From an uncultured Bacteroidota bacterium (GTDB lineage: Bacteria > Bacteroidota > Bacteroidia > Chitinophagales > Chitinophagaceae): a stretch of DNA of 64,000 nucleotides. Position numbers and translations under genes: made by a program. The stretch's first letter is position 1; the number at the start of each line of letters is the position of its first letter. Below are positions 55,826-64,000 of this stretch, one piece after another. The notes below the pieces were generated by a model that saw only the letters and a program-made list of their open reading frames with translations, had not been told where the DNA came from and made no database searches. The stretch covers positions 29,433 through 93,432 of the forward strand of contig CAILLK010000021.1 in assembly GCA_903835005.1 (NCBI GenBank), written 5' to 3'.

Positions 55826-56725
55826 CTAGAAAGTTACAAGTTGAATGTTGTCAATCAGCAGCCTGCCGGTAGACTGGCCAACCGGCAGCGATGTTTTAAT
55901 ATAAAATTTATAATTCACACCACGATACTGGTTAAGAAAAGCAGTTATCTCGAGATAAAACTTTTGCCACGTATGGCTGGGATTAATGCCCGCCAGGTAG
56001 AAAGGGTCTGAACCTATGGTAGCACTCAGATTGGAGGACATACCCACATAAAACTGCACATCGCTTTTATAATTAAACTCAATGTAGGCACTGACTCCGC
56101 TATCTATTACATAACTCTTAACGGTACTATCAACAGAACTGTCAATACCTGGGTTAGTCATATAAATACTCCCGGAACCGGTACCTTCAAACACAAGAGA
56201 ATCCGGACTGGTTACTGCCACTATTGGTACATTTCCCGCCTGCAGCCCGAAATTGAGAATGGTTCCAAAATCAAAATTTGCTATATGCTGTATTTTTGTG
56301 TCTGTATAATACTGCGTGGTTGGTTCGTAGGTAGTAATTTTACCGGGTTTTTGCACCACAGTGAATCCGGTGTCGGGCTGAAAGAATGGGTACATATCCA
56401 CATTATTGTTCAGTCCGTTAATAACAATGCCCGGAAATAACTCCAGCTTACCGGTATTGGTACCATCCGTAATTATAGGGAAAGTTGCCGGCAAATCATA
56501 TTCACCAATAAGGTTATTATCGTAATATACCCATACTGTAGTAATACTGTGGGACAATGTATAGGGCTGAAGCGGCAAAAAATTATTGGCGGTAACACTG
56601 AAAGAATCAACATGCACATAAGTCGGGGTTGGTTCTACCGGATTAATAACGTTGCATCCCGACCAGATCATCCAGCAACAGCATATAACAATAAAATATT
56701 TTACATTCCCCAAAAAAACGCTCAT
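55826..56725 (-). CDS. Exported hypothetical lipoprotein-like protein
   Basis: A 299-residue protein from the ATG at 56725 (MSVFLGNVKYF), chosen because the signal peptide VIVICCCWMIWSGC-like hydrophobic stretch (FIVICCCWMIWSGC) then lies at the very N-terminus; an upstream ATG (56779) overlaps the oxidoreductase gene by 20 bases. A Cys after WSG makes lipidation likely. The mature protein is beta-rich: PTPTYVHVDSFSVTANNF, IEFNYKSDVQFYVGMSSNL, and a C-terminal GRLLIDNIQLVTF as in jellyroll ends. It lies 6 bases from the sugar transferase start and is probably co-transcribed with it and with the Gfo/Idh gene. Confidence 0.7.
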   Translation of the reverse strand: MSVFLGNVKYFIVICCCWMIWSGCNVINPVEPTPTYVHVDSFSVTANNFLPLQPYTLSHSITTVWVYYDNNLIGEYDLPATFPIITDGTNTGKLELFPGIVINGLNNNVDMYPFFQPDTGFTVVQKPGKITTYEPTTQYYTDTKIQHIANFDFGTILNFGLQAGNVPIVAVTSPDSLVFEGTGSGSIYMTNPGIDSSVDSTVKSYVIDSGVSAYIEFNYKSDVQFYVGMSSNLSATIGSDPFYLAGINPSHTWQKFYLEITAFLNQYRGVNYKFYIKTSLPVGQSTGRLLIDNIQLVTF

Positions 56726-56759
56726 CTTCTTTATTGTATCCCTATAACGTAAAATATTG

Positions 56760-57746
56760 TTAAACATTGTGCAGTTCATTGTGCAAACTCATTTTTTTCA
56801 AAATCTGGTGCGCCACATCCATTGCCTGGTAACCGTCATATACCGAAACCCGCACCGGCCGGTCATGAATTATAGCTGAAGCGAACTCGGCCAGCTCGGT
56901 CCTGATGGCATTGATTGGTGTAATTTCGGGCATCTGAACAGATATTATTTTCCGCTCGCCGTTTCCTATCTCCAGTGGAAAATCCATCATACCACTCTGC
57001 TGCCCGTCCTCCTTCAGTTTTATTATCTCCGTTTTCTTATCCAGAAAATCAATACCAATATAGGCATCCCGCTGAAAGAGGCGCATCTTGCGCATATTTT
57101 TCAGCGATATACGGCTGGATGTAAGATTCGCCACACAGCCATTATCAAACTCAATCCTCGCATTGGCAATATCGGCTGTTTCGCTCAGCACCGATACCCC
57201 GCTGGCCGATATCCGCCTTACCGGACTTTTTACCAGGCACATCACAATATCAATGTCGTGAATCATCAGGTCCAGTATCACCGATACATCTGTGCCCCGC
57301 GGGTTAAACTGAGCAAGCCTGTGTGCCTCAATAAACATTGGTTGCAAAACCATATCGCCCAGTGCCAGAAAAGCCGGATTATAGCGCTCCACATGCCCTA
57401 CCTGGCATTTTACATTGGCTTCCTTCACCATTTTCACCAGTTCATTGCCCTGTTCAAGGGTTTTAGCCAGTGGCTTTTCTATAAAGATGTGCTTGCCACT
57501 CAGCAGGCATTTCCGGGCTATATTAAAATGATTAACTGTAGGCGCTACTATATCTACTGCATCTGCTGCATCTATGAGTTGCTGCTCATCTGTAAACCTC
57601 GGCACCTGGTATTTGGCAATAGCTTCGGCTGCATGCGCATCATCAGGGTCATAGAAACCTGTAAGTTCCACTCCCGATACCTCCTGCCATTGTTGCATAT
57701 GAATCTTGCCAAGGTGTCCAGCCCCAAAAACCCCTATCTTGAGCAT
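56760..57746 (-). CDS. Gfo/Idh/MocA family oxidoreductase
   Basis: A 328-residue NAD(P)-dependent oxidoreductase. The N-terminal Rossmann motif is GVFGAGHLGKIH (residues 5-16), then the family hallmark EKPLAKT (about 94-100), and the second-domain segment LDLMIHDIDIVMCLV (about 160-174) with the Asp and His of the active-site helix. Members act on sugars, polyols or biliverdin-like molecules. Here, next to a polyprenyl-phosphate sugar transferase, a nucleotide-sugar step of polysaccharide synthesis is a fair inference. Substrate unknown. Confidence 0.9.
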   Translation of the reverse strand: MLKIGVFGAGHLGKIHMQQWQEVSGVELTGFYDPDDAHAAEAIAKYQVPRFTDEQQLIDAADAVDIVAPTVNHFNIARKCLLSGKHIFIEKPLAKTLEQGNELVKMVKEANVKCQVGHVERYNPAFLALGDMVLQPMFIEAHRLAQFNPRGTDVSVILDLMIHDIDIVMCLVKSPVRRISASGVSVLSETADIANARIEFDNGCVANLTSSRISLKNMRKMRLFQRDAYIGIDFLDKKTEIIKLKEDGQQSGMMDFPLEIGNGERKIISVQMPEITPINAIRTELAEFASAIIHDRPVRVSVYDGYQAMDVAHQILKKMSLHNELHNV

Positions 57747-57958
57747 GCGTAAATTATACTGTTATATTAGAATGCTGTGAATGTAAATGAATTGAGGTGC
57801 AAGATAACAATAATCCTTTTGAAGACAAAAAGGGATTATCAACAGGATGTGTTTATCTGCGAAAGCCCGGTGTAATAATGAGATTATTTATATAAAAATA
57901 ACCAAATGCCTTATTTTGATTTTACAAAAGCTGGCGAACATTTTTTTAAGCAAAAAAT

Positions 57959-60115
57959 TTATTGAATATTCTTTTTCACCGGCTCAGGTTTGCCAAACAA
58001 CTTACCTAATTCGCAGGTATAACGAAGGTAACCATATACTTCATTATAGCTCAGGCTGCTATAGGTCTGATCAATAAACGGCTGATATCCACATTCAAAA
58101 TTGAGACCCATGCCTTTATAAAACCGGTATCCGAACCTGCCGATAAAAGAGAACCGGAAGGTGGGATCTGAGAATGGAGTGACCAGCGTCTGATTATTGG
58201 AAACAGCAAAAGAAGTAAAATATTTGCCGGGTTTAATCTGCCAGTCTATACTGGCATTATATACCAGCATACCCGATATATTGCTGTTCTCATAACCCGT
58301 CATAATAGTTTTACCCACATCAGCACTTATACTGAGTTGTTTGGAAACGGTCTCACCAATTCCTAACATCACATTCCGGGAGGCATAATAATTTTGAGGA
58401 TTGATCTGGTCATTACGGTTACTGATGTTAACGATAACCCGAAATGTATGCTTGATTTCCCGGAACTTAACACTGTAGTTTACATTAAACATATAAGTAG
58501 TAAGATTGTCGGCCACATTCGGTATATCGGGCACATAACTGGTACCATTTCTGGAGAGGCTTAAGTAGTTGAAAGAAAAGTTTGGCCATTTTGCTCCTGG
58601 GTTAACCATTAAATTTCCATTCAGGCCCTGGGTATACACCTTGGCATAGGTTGTAGAATCCAGGTCATTGGAATAGAATTGGTACCCCAGCCCGATGTTA
58701 ACTTTTTTCTTAAACAATGAAAATCGTTCGCCAGCGGTAACTCCCTGATAGTCATTGAGCAAAAATGGGTTACCTAGCGAATAATATAAAGGGCCTATAT
58801 TTTTGGCTTCAATGGTTAATGTCTGGATTTTAGTAGTGTAACTTAACGTTGCAAAAGATGCCATGTTATTGAAGGCAGGTGAAATATTTGCAGGCAATGT
58901 CGAAGCATTTAGAATAATAATATTTCTGAACTTCATGGGATCGAAAGGCGGATCAACATGGTAACTTTGTTTTAATGTATCTAATGATATTGTTCCTCCC
59001 GAAATATCATTGGTAAGTATACTCATTGCAGCGCCAAATTTTACTACCAGCTTTTTATGCAGCGCTTTTACTGTAACATCAATTCCGCCTGCTACATTAT
59101 CTTTAGGTAAGAGGCCGTTTTGTATGCTGTTGGTATCATCCTTTGCTTTAAAAGCCGTGAATCCCAGTTTTATATCATCCCTGATGCTCCCCAACTCTGC
59201 CCTTGCAGCAATCATTGTTCTTTTATATACGCCGGGAACAACATACTTAAATGAATCGGTATAGCCTGGCACAGGGATTACATTGGTGGGAATCACTCCG
59301 GTTCCGGGAACGTAGGGCTGCAAAATACCGCTCACGGGATTGGTCATATCGCCATAATAAAACTGAATAGAACTCAGGTGGCTTTTCAGTTTCACACCTA
59401 CACCCTGCACCCTTACACCAGCAAGAATCAGCTGATCGAAAGTGGGATTTAAATCGCCTGCAGCAATATCCAGCCATTTATTCCTGAAGCCCACCTGGAA
59501 GTAGTTCATGCTTTGTATGCCGGGAACATTATCGGTAGTGGCAAATATTTTTAAAGGTATTTCCATGTTTTTATAAGTAGCCACGGCATCTATATTTACT
59601 GTGCGTGTATGTGCAGGTTCCTGTCTCAGGCTGTCGCCATGTATGCCTGTTATAAATTCTTCCCGGTCATCTATACTCACCATTCCGGTTATCTTAAACT
59701 CAGCTTTTGCAGGTGGCTTATTATCAGGGGTACTGTATCTGTTGCCCTTTTTACCTGAATAAAAAACCCAGGTGCCATGCTGCAGCCTTTTATATTCTTT
59801 AAACTTAGCCTCAATTTTTATTGTATGTTTCCCATCTCTGATTTTATGTGGATACACAAACCTGACCTTGTTTCCGGTCACCTTTGTAATTCCGTTGAGC
59901 AGATAATCATCAAGATAAAATTCGACATTGCTGGCTGAAACGAAGTGGAGATTACTGTCCGTTTCTACCGATATAAACAGGTTATTGCTGGGTATAAGGG
60001 AATCAGGCTTTGGAGTAATTACTGTTATATCCACCTGGGCATAACTATAGCTGCAGGGTATTTGCAGCAATAAAATCAAACCAGATAAATATAAATATTT
60101 AGCAATTGTTTTCAT
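57959..60115 (-). CDS. Large exported outer-membrane-type protein, unassigned
   Basis: A 718-residue protein with signal peptide (1-27, cut near SYAQV). The N-terminal part (to about residue 130) reads as an Ig-like domain (VETDSNLHFVSASNVEFYLD, DGKHTIKIEAKFKEYK). The rest looks like an outer-membrane beta-barrel: alternating strands with aromatic girdles and turns, for example YKNMEIPLKIFATTDN, NYFQVGFRNKWLDIAAGDLN, FSFIGRFGYRFYKGMGLNF and a final YGYLRYTCELGKLF. It ends in a short Lys-rich tail rather than an aromatic residue or a T9SS domain. It is last in a three-gene leftward group (147 bases after the gene before it). I cannot name the family. Confidence 0.7.
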   Translation of the reverse strand: MKTIAKYLYLSGLILLLQIPCSYSYAQVDITVITPKPDSLIPSNNLFISVETDSNLHFVSASNVEFYLDDYLLNGITKVTGNKVRFVYPHKIRDGKHTIKIEAKFKEYKRLQHGTWVFYSGKKGNRYSTPDNKPPAKAEFKITGMVSIDDREEFITGIHGDSLRQEPAHTRTVNIDAVATYKNMEIPLKIFATTDNVPGIQSMNYFQVGFRNKWLDIAAGDLNPTFDQLILAGVRVQGVGVKLKSHLSSIQFYYGDMTNPVSGILQPYVPGTGVIPTNVIPVPGYTDSFKYVVPGVYKRTMIAARAELGSIRDDIKLGFTAFKAKDDTNSIQNGLLPKDNVAGGIDVTVKALHKKLVVKFGAAMSILTNDISGGTISLDTLKQSYHVDPPFDPMKFRNIIILNASTLPANISPAFNNMASFATLSYTTKIQTLTIEAKNIGPLYYSLGNPFLLNDYQGVTAGERFSLFKKKVNIGLGYQFYSNDLDSTTYAKVYTQGLNGNLMVNPGAKWPNFSFNYLSLSRNGTSYVPDIPNVADNLTTYMFNVNYSVKFREIKHTFRVIVNISNRNDQINPQNYYASRNVMLGIGETVSKQLSISADVGKTIMTGYENSNISGMLVYNASIDWQIKPGKYFTSFAVSNNQTLVTPFSDPTFRFSFIGRFGYRFYKGMGLNFECGYQPFIDQTYSSLSYNEVYGYLRYTCELGKLFGKPEPVKKNIQ

Positions 60116-60262
60116 GAGATATTTTTCGATAAGAAGATTGCATTTATAAAAATATATATTCGAGGTTATAAATTATTTAGCTTAATGATTGTCCTATTTG
60201 TTCCTTTAAATAATCTCATCAAAATATAATCTTTTCACCATATTATATAAACTAATGCTCGA

Positions 60263-61480
60263 TTATTTGCCCAAAAGAGTATCTCTGGGATTTGGGTTTC
60301 CGGGCTTTGAAACAGGTCCGAAATTGATTGTTGCGCATTTTTTGCAAGGGCCGGTGTCCAGTTGAAAGGTTGCACATACTTTAACCAAACCTGGGGCAGT
60401 TGATTTAACCACAATTGGCAGCGGAGACCCGGGATAAGTTTTTGCCAGTTGATTACCCAGCGACAGTAATATTACACTGTCTTTGGGTGCCGGATTCGCA
60501 ACAATATATCCCGGGTTATCTACACTCCAGGTTGGCGATACCTGATCACAACCTGTTACATAAAATATGGCAGATCCGCTGGCAGGAACAGGAATATTGC
60601 TAGAATCGTATATACTCACAGAGGGTTTGTTTAATCCGAGCAGAATGGCCGGTGGCTGATATTTAAGATAAATATCATTGCATTTACAACACAGTTTAAT
60701 GTCCAGTTTGGCTTTGTAGCTTACACCTGCAATGGTATAGGTTACAGAAATTGTCTGCGGCTTGTAAATAACTAACGTAATTGAATGCGTCTTTTTTCCA
60801 TTCGACCATAAATAAGTACCTCCTGCCGGATATCCGATTGCAGAATAAGTAACCGTATCCCCGGCAGCCACACAAGCAGGGCCTGCTATGGAATCGAAAA
60901 GACTATAAACCGTCAATGCCACAGGGCCATCTGTTCCTTTCTGTTCCACCATGCTGTGAGGCCCTCCCGGTGGCCCGTGCCCCGCATGACAATGACCCGG
61001 GGGCGGTCCATATCCTACCTCACATTGCCACGAACCGCCAATAAACGATGCTCCGGCTGGCTTGCAGGGAAGATCCATTGGGCAGGAATAAAATATATCG
61101 TAGTCTCCCGAAATTGAGGCGGGCATTGCATGACCCGGGGGAGGAGCCATTGAAGGATCAACCGTTACGGCTCCGGTAAAAATCTCCTTCATCGGTTTAC
61201 CAATTCCCATGCTGAAATCTGTAGGCGATATTATTACAGGGCCGGTTTTGCTAAGATGGGCACTGCCATGTTCGTAGAGTGAATCAGATTTGGTAATGGT
61301 AAGTGACCCGGTAAGGGTAGATTTCTGGCCGGTTTGTGCCGAATAATATAACTTGTTACCGCTTAAGGTTCCCCCCTTTACAGATGCCTGTGCATAAAGC
61401 AAATGACTTGTAAAAATTATCGCTATCAGACAAACTGACATTTGAATAATCCATACAATACCGGTTACTGTTTTTCTCAT
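60263..61480 (-). CDS. Exported protein with His/Pro/Gly-rich and Cys motifs, unassigned
   Basis: A 405-residue protein with signal peptide (1-31, near LLYAQA). Notable segments are two PPPGH motifs (APPPGHAMPAS about residue 115, and YGPPPGHCHAGHGPPGGPH about 157-175) and paired cysteines (CCKCND about 268 and CKKC near the end). A PKD- or Ig-like stretch sits between (GDTVTYSAIGYPAGGTYLW). The His/Cys pattern suggests metal binding, which is inference. It follows the upstream gene by 17 bases, so it is the middle of a three-gene operon. No T9SS domain. Confidence 0.65.
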   Translation of the reverse strand: MRKTVTGIVWIIQMSVCLIAIIFTSHLLYAQASVKGGTLSGNKLYYSAQTGQKSTLTGSLTITKSDSLYEHGSAHLSKTGPVIISPTDFSMGIGKPMKEIFTGAVTVDPSMAPPPGHAMPASISGDYDIFYSCPMDLPCKPAGASFIGGSWQCEVGYGPPPGHCHAGHGPPGGPHSMVEQKGTDGPVALTVYSLFDSIAGPACVAAGDTVTYSAIGYPAGGTYLWSNGKKTHSITLVIYKPQTISVTYTIAGVSYKAKLDIKLCCKCNDIYLKYQPPAILLGLNKPSVSIYDSSNIPVPASGSAIFYVTGCDQVSPTWSVDNPGYIVANPAPKDSVILLSLGNQLAKTYPGSPLPIVVKSTAPGLVKVCATFQLDTGPCKKCATINFGPVSKPGNPNPRDTLLGK

Positions 61481-61497
61481 CAGTTATATTTTTATGG

Positions 61498-62928
61498 TTA
61501 TTCCAAACCAAATAATTTTTTTATAAATCCATCATATGGATTCAGGTAATCTGAATTGACATTAAGGCTGATAGTTACAGTGGCAAATTCAGTAACACTA
61601 CCTGAAGATACAAGTACTGCAACTGTTTTGCCTGCAGCTCCGGCAGTAAATAAACCTGTCGGGCTGATTGTTCCGTAATCTGGAGTAATACTCCAGGTAA
61701 CCTTTGCATCAGTGATGATATTATTGTTTTCATCGTAACAAACAGCAGTAAACTGTTGCCTGCCTCCCGACGGAACAACTATTTCGTCAGGCATCATCTT
61801 TATAGCCGAAACCAGTTTTACCCCTGCCGTCAGGGCATTCGTATAGGTAAACCGGAAAACATCACTGGGCAGGAAGTGTGTACTTGTTGCCGTTCCTGCC
61901 CTGCCCTGCACCTGCCAGGCATAAGTCATACCATCTATGAGTTTTTCGGCGCTGTTGGGATACAGCAGGCTGGTACCATTCACAGCTAGCTGCTTGTATA
62001 CGGGCACATTTCTTACGGCTTCCTCAGGGGTCTGGCCAGCCCTTATTTCATACAGTGCAAAGTCATATTTATCGTTCATACCAAACCACTGGAAAAGCGG
62101 CAACGGATTATACTCAACCTGTAAATGATCTGCAAACTCAGCTCCGGGAGTTATAAGCGATGGGTTGTTTACGGGGTTGGTAACGATGGTTGTAGTAGTG
62201 GATGTCACGCTCTGCCGGGTATGAACATCTGTCACGGTCAGCACATATATGTACTCATCAGCCGGGAAAGCGCCGGTAAGTTCTACCGTATTCAGGAAGT
62301 CATAGCCGGGGGTGCCTGCAACTGACCCGTTGGTTTTTACCGCATCATAATTCTGATTGGTGAAATCCACTATCGTATCTGCCCCAAGGTGCTGGTTGTT
62401 TTTGGTAATGGTACCCAACAAAACATTTTTGCTGCCCGATGATACAGTAATAGTGATATTCACATAACGGGGAGTATCATTGTTGTAAATGTTGGTAAGA
62501 AACAAAACAGGAGTGGCTTTTGGATTAGACAGGTCTATATCTTTTAGAGAAATCGCCTCCATAGCCAGAACCTCTATATTGGCGGTTAAAGCATTGACCG
62601 GAGCTGCAAATACAGTAATGGTTGATGACACAGTTTCGCTCCTGGTAGAAATTACGAGTGTATAGGTACCCTTCTTCATTCCCTGAAAGGTTAAAGTGCC
62701 GGTAACTGTATTGGAAACATTAAATGGCTCCTTTACACCATTCACCGTAGCAACAGTAATTCCCTTCTGAAAATGGGTATTTAATCCCCTGACGGTAATA
62801 TCTGTTGTAGTGTTGGCCAAAATTGTATTGGGTGTCAGAGTGCTGATCTGCGACATCTGAGCCAAACTATTAGACCATAAACCAGTAAAAAACAAAAGCA
62901 ACAACAATAATCGTTGTATCATACACAA
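61498..62928 (-). CDS. Exported Ig-like protein (TIG-type start, Big_2-type end)
   Basis: A 476-residue protein with signal peptide (1-23, near NSLAQM). The first domain (about 28-105) looks like an IPT/TIG fold (ISTLTPNTILANTTTDITVR, then GLNTHFQKGITVATVNG). The middle (about 115-270) is beta-rich. A fibronectin-like stretch (FQWFGMNDKYDFALYEI, TYAWQVQG) and a C-terminal Big_2-like domain follow (IVVPSGGRQQFTAVCYD, WSITPDYGTISPTGLFTAGA). It ends NSDYLNPYDGFIKKLFGLE without a sorting domain. It is the promoter-proximal gene of a three-gene group, with a direct repeat 121 bases upstream. ATG at 62928 or 62922. Function unknown. Confidence 0.72.
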   Translation of the reverse strand: MCMIQRLLLLLLFFTGLWSNSLAQMSQISTLTPNTILANTTTDITVRGLNTHFQKGITVATVNGVKEPFNVSNTVTGTLTFQGMKKGTYTLVISTRSETVSSTITVFAAPVNALTANIEVLAMEAISLKDIDLSNPKATPVLFLTNIYNNDTPRYVNITITVSSGSKNVLLGTITKNNQHLGADTIVDFTNQNYDAVKTNGSVAGTPGYDFLNTVELTGAFPADEYIYVLTVTDVHTRQSVTSTTTTIVTNPVNNPSLITPGAEFADHLQVEYNPLPLFQWFGMNDKYDFALYEIRAGQTPEEAVRNVPVYKQLAVNGTSLLYPNSAEKLIDGMTYAWQVQGRAGTATSTHFLPSDVFRFTYTNALTAGVKLVSAIKMMPDEIVVPSGGRQQFTAVCYDENNNIITDAKVTWSITPDYGTISPTGLFTAGAAGKTVAVLVSSGSVTEFATVTISLNVNSDYLNPYDGFIKKLFGLE

Positions 62929-63048
62929 AAGAATATAAAATCAATAACGGATGTTATTTTAGTAATTTTAAACTCCAAATAATGGAGTAATTGAATAAAA
63001 TATAATTTATTTCATGCAAGCTAATATCGGAACTGAGTTAAACCAAAT

Positions 63049-63084
63049 AAAGTTTCTAAACGGTCGGAAAAGTTTCTAAACGGT
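63049..63084 (-). promoter_or_regulatory. Paired 16-bp direct repeat, LytTR-site-like, upstream of the three-gene operon
   Basis: AAAGTTTCTAAACGGT occurs twice (63049-63064 and 63069-63084), exactly 20 bases apart, about two helical turns. Read leftward each copy contains ACCGTTTAG, which fits the LytTR half-site pattern [TA][AC][CA]GTTN[AG][TG]. It lies 121 bases before the 62928 start, in a 305-base gap (62929-63233) that holds nothing else I recognise. The regulator is inferred, not seen. Confidence 0.55.
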
Positions 63085-63233
63085 ATAAAATAGTGAATCA
63101 ATATTTTTATTAATCAATCGGTGGCAAGCAATGCAAGCATATTTGCATTATATTTAATAAATAATTGTAATTAATTCAATAAGCTCGCATGAAATTTTTA
63201 CCAACTTCAATTGCAACCATTGTTACAAACAAT

Positions 63234-63722
63234 TTACAACCATTTTTCATAAAGCAGCCTTGTAACCATATAACCCTGCCTTTCCAGAAACTGCCTGGCG
63301 CTGGTATTGTTGATAAGTGTATACCGGCAAATACGCCTTACGCCTTTTTCAGTATAAATCCGCTCCAGCTCCTCATTCAGTTTGCGGTATATGCCCAGTC
63401 CTCTGTATTCCTTGGCTACATAGCCATCTGACACATAAAGTTCTTTTCCTTTATATATCTCTATACGGCTGTCGTCCTGCTCTTCTATGTATCCGAAAAT
63501 AAACCCGGAGGGTATTTCATTCACATAGGCTACGAGGCAGGTGCCTTCGCAGGTTTCTTGGGTATGAATTACATGCCGCATATAGCTTTCCTGAATTTCG
63601 GTCCAGGCTTCAGTTTTGTCAAACAGGCTATGCTCGTGTATATGCAGCTGGTGCATCATAGCCGCTACTTCATCAAAATGTTCTTTAATAATAACCGGTT
63701 TGATTTCTATTTTATCATCCAT
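63234..63722 (-). CDS. GNAT-family N-acetyltransferase
   Basis: A 162-residue acetyl-CoA-dependent transferase. The acetyl-CoA loop is VAKEYRGLGIYRKLNEEL (about residues 101-118, RxxGxG/I pattern), preceded by KGKELYVSDGYV and CLVAYVNEIPSGFIFGYIE. The C-terminal NTSARQFLERQGYMV is the usual last motif. Substrate is unknown. It has no obvious operon partner. Confidence 0.88.
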   Translation of the reverse strand: MDDKIEIKPVIIKEHFDEVAAMMHQLHIHEHSLFDKTEAWTEIQESYMRHVIHTQETCEGTCLVAYVNEIPSGFIFGYIEEQDDSRIEIYKGKELYVSDGYVAKEYRGLGIYRKLNEELERIYTEKGVRRICRYTLINNTSARQFLERQGYMVTRLLYEKWL

Positions 63723-63830
63723 TTTTACGACTATTTACCTGTTTACTGTTTTGCCAAAATACAATAAAAAATTCTCTGCCAATATGATCTTTACCTTTTT
63801 ATTACCTTAGCGGTTGTAATGCCACAGGTA

Positions 63831-63853
63831 TGCCATACTTAAAAAGTGTGGCA
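63831..63853 (-). repeat. Dispersed hairpin repeat, copy 2
   Basis: A 23-base hairpin (TGCCATACTT, loop AAA, AAGTGTGGCA; ten pairs with one T-G) close in sequence to the hairpin at 18527-18555. It lies directly before the 14-bp tandem array. Confidence 0.55.
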
Positions 63854-63865
63854 CCTCAATAACAA

Positions 63866-64000
63866 AATACTTTAGACTAAATACTTTAGACTAAATACTT
63901 TAGACTAAATACTTTAGACTAAATACTTTAGACTAAATACTTTAGACTAAATACTTTAGACTAAATACTTTAGACTAAATACTTTAGACTAAATACTTTA
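63866..64000. repeat. 14-bp tandem array, truncated by the window edge
   Basis: The unit AATACTTTAGACTA repeats perfectly from 63866 to the last base, 9.6 copies in 135 bases, with no gene over it. It continues beyond the window. Perfect copies suggest recent expansion by slippage or unequal recombination. Confidence 0.95.

Noticed and set aside
63866..64000. 14-bp array as a CRISPR array
   Set aside because: The units are contiguous with no spacers, far too short, and there are no cas genes.

Overview
The window looks like chromosomal DNA of a Bacteroidota bacterium, most like the Chitinophagaceae/Sphingobacteriia side of the phylum (inferred). The evidence is a short primary sigma factor beginning [16 protein letters not shown], at least eight secreted proteins ending in type A sorting domains of the type IX secretion system (T9SS), a GldM-like protein, promoters of the Bacteroidota TTTG/TAnnTTTG kind, and almost no Shine-Dalgarno signals. 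I see no rRNA, CRISPR array, prophage or intact insertion sequence. One tRNA is present.

Layout. 1-6.7 kb: partial lipB, an orphan GldM-like gene, then a leftward overlapping set lptF/lptG-type permease > PAP2 phosphatase > GT39-type glycosyltransferase (envelope lipid work), and a START-like gene. 6.9-8.5 kb: primary sigma factor and trmH, convergent on a strong hairpin. 8.7-12.7 kb: a 1312-residue single-module NRPS of the Pls/PosA (epsilon-poly-lysine synthetase) type. 12.7-14.3 kb: a GNAT gene among decayed gene fragments, including a LuxR-type HTH relic. 14.3-18.5 kb: ddl, a PASTA protein, a T9SS cargo protein and a rhodanese. 18.6-30.6 kb: small conserved proteins, an APC permease, an FtsE-like ATPase and several T9SS cargo proteins (Ig-like, NHL-repeat, M43 metalloprotease). 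30.8-35.6 kb: tRNA-Gly, a B12-binding-type protein, a CoA-transferase, a beta-CASP nuclease and a double-Usp protein. 36-40 kb: two lipoproteins, one OmpA-like, a beta-barrel gene broken by an in-frame TGA, a B3 metallo-beta-lactamase-like enzyme with Gln in the first metal-ligand position, and a small membrane protein. 40-45.5 kb: two tandem-duplicated BNR-repeat T9SS giants. 46-51 kb: hemH-hemJ, DinB and a second NHL-repeat T9SS protein. 51.6-53.9 kb: membrane pyrophosphatase. 54.4-57.7 kb: polyprenyl-phosphate sugar transferase, a lipoprotein and a Gfo/Idh oxidoreductase. 57.9-62.9 kb: three unassigned exported proteins transcribed together. The right edge holds a 14-bp tandem array running off the window.

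Taken together this is housekeeping (sigma factor, lipoylation, haem, cell wall, tRNA modification) interleaved with a heavy investment in the surface. Best candidates for something new: the Pls-like synthetase, the three-gene exported cluster at 57.9-62.9 kb with a LytTR-like direct repeat upstream, the orphan GldM-like protein, and the interrupted barrel gene beside the beta-lactamase-like gene.
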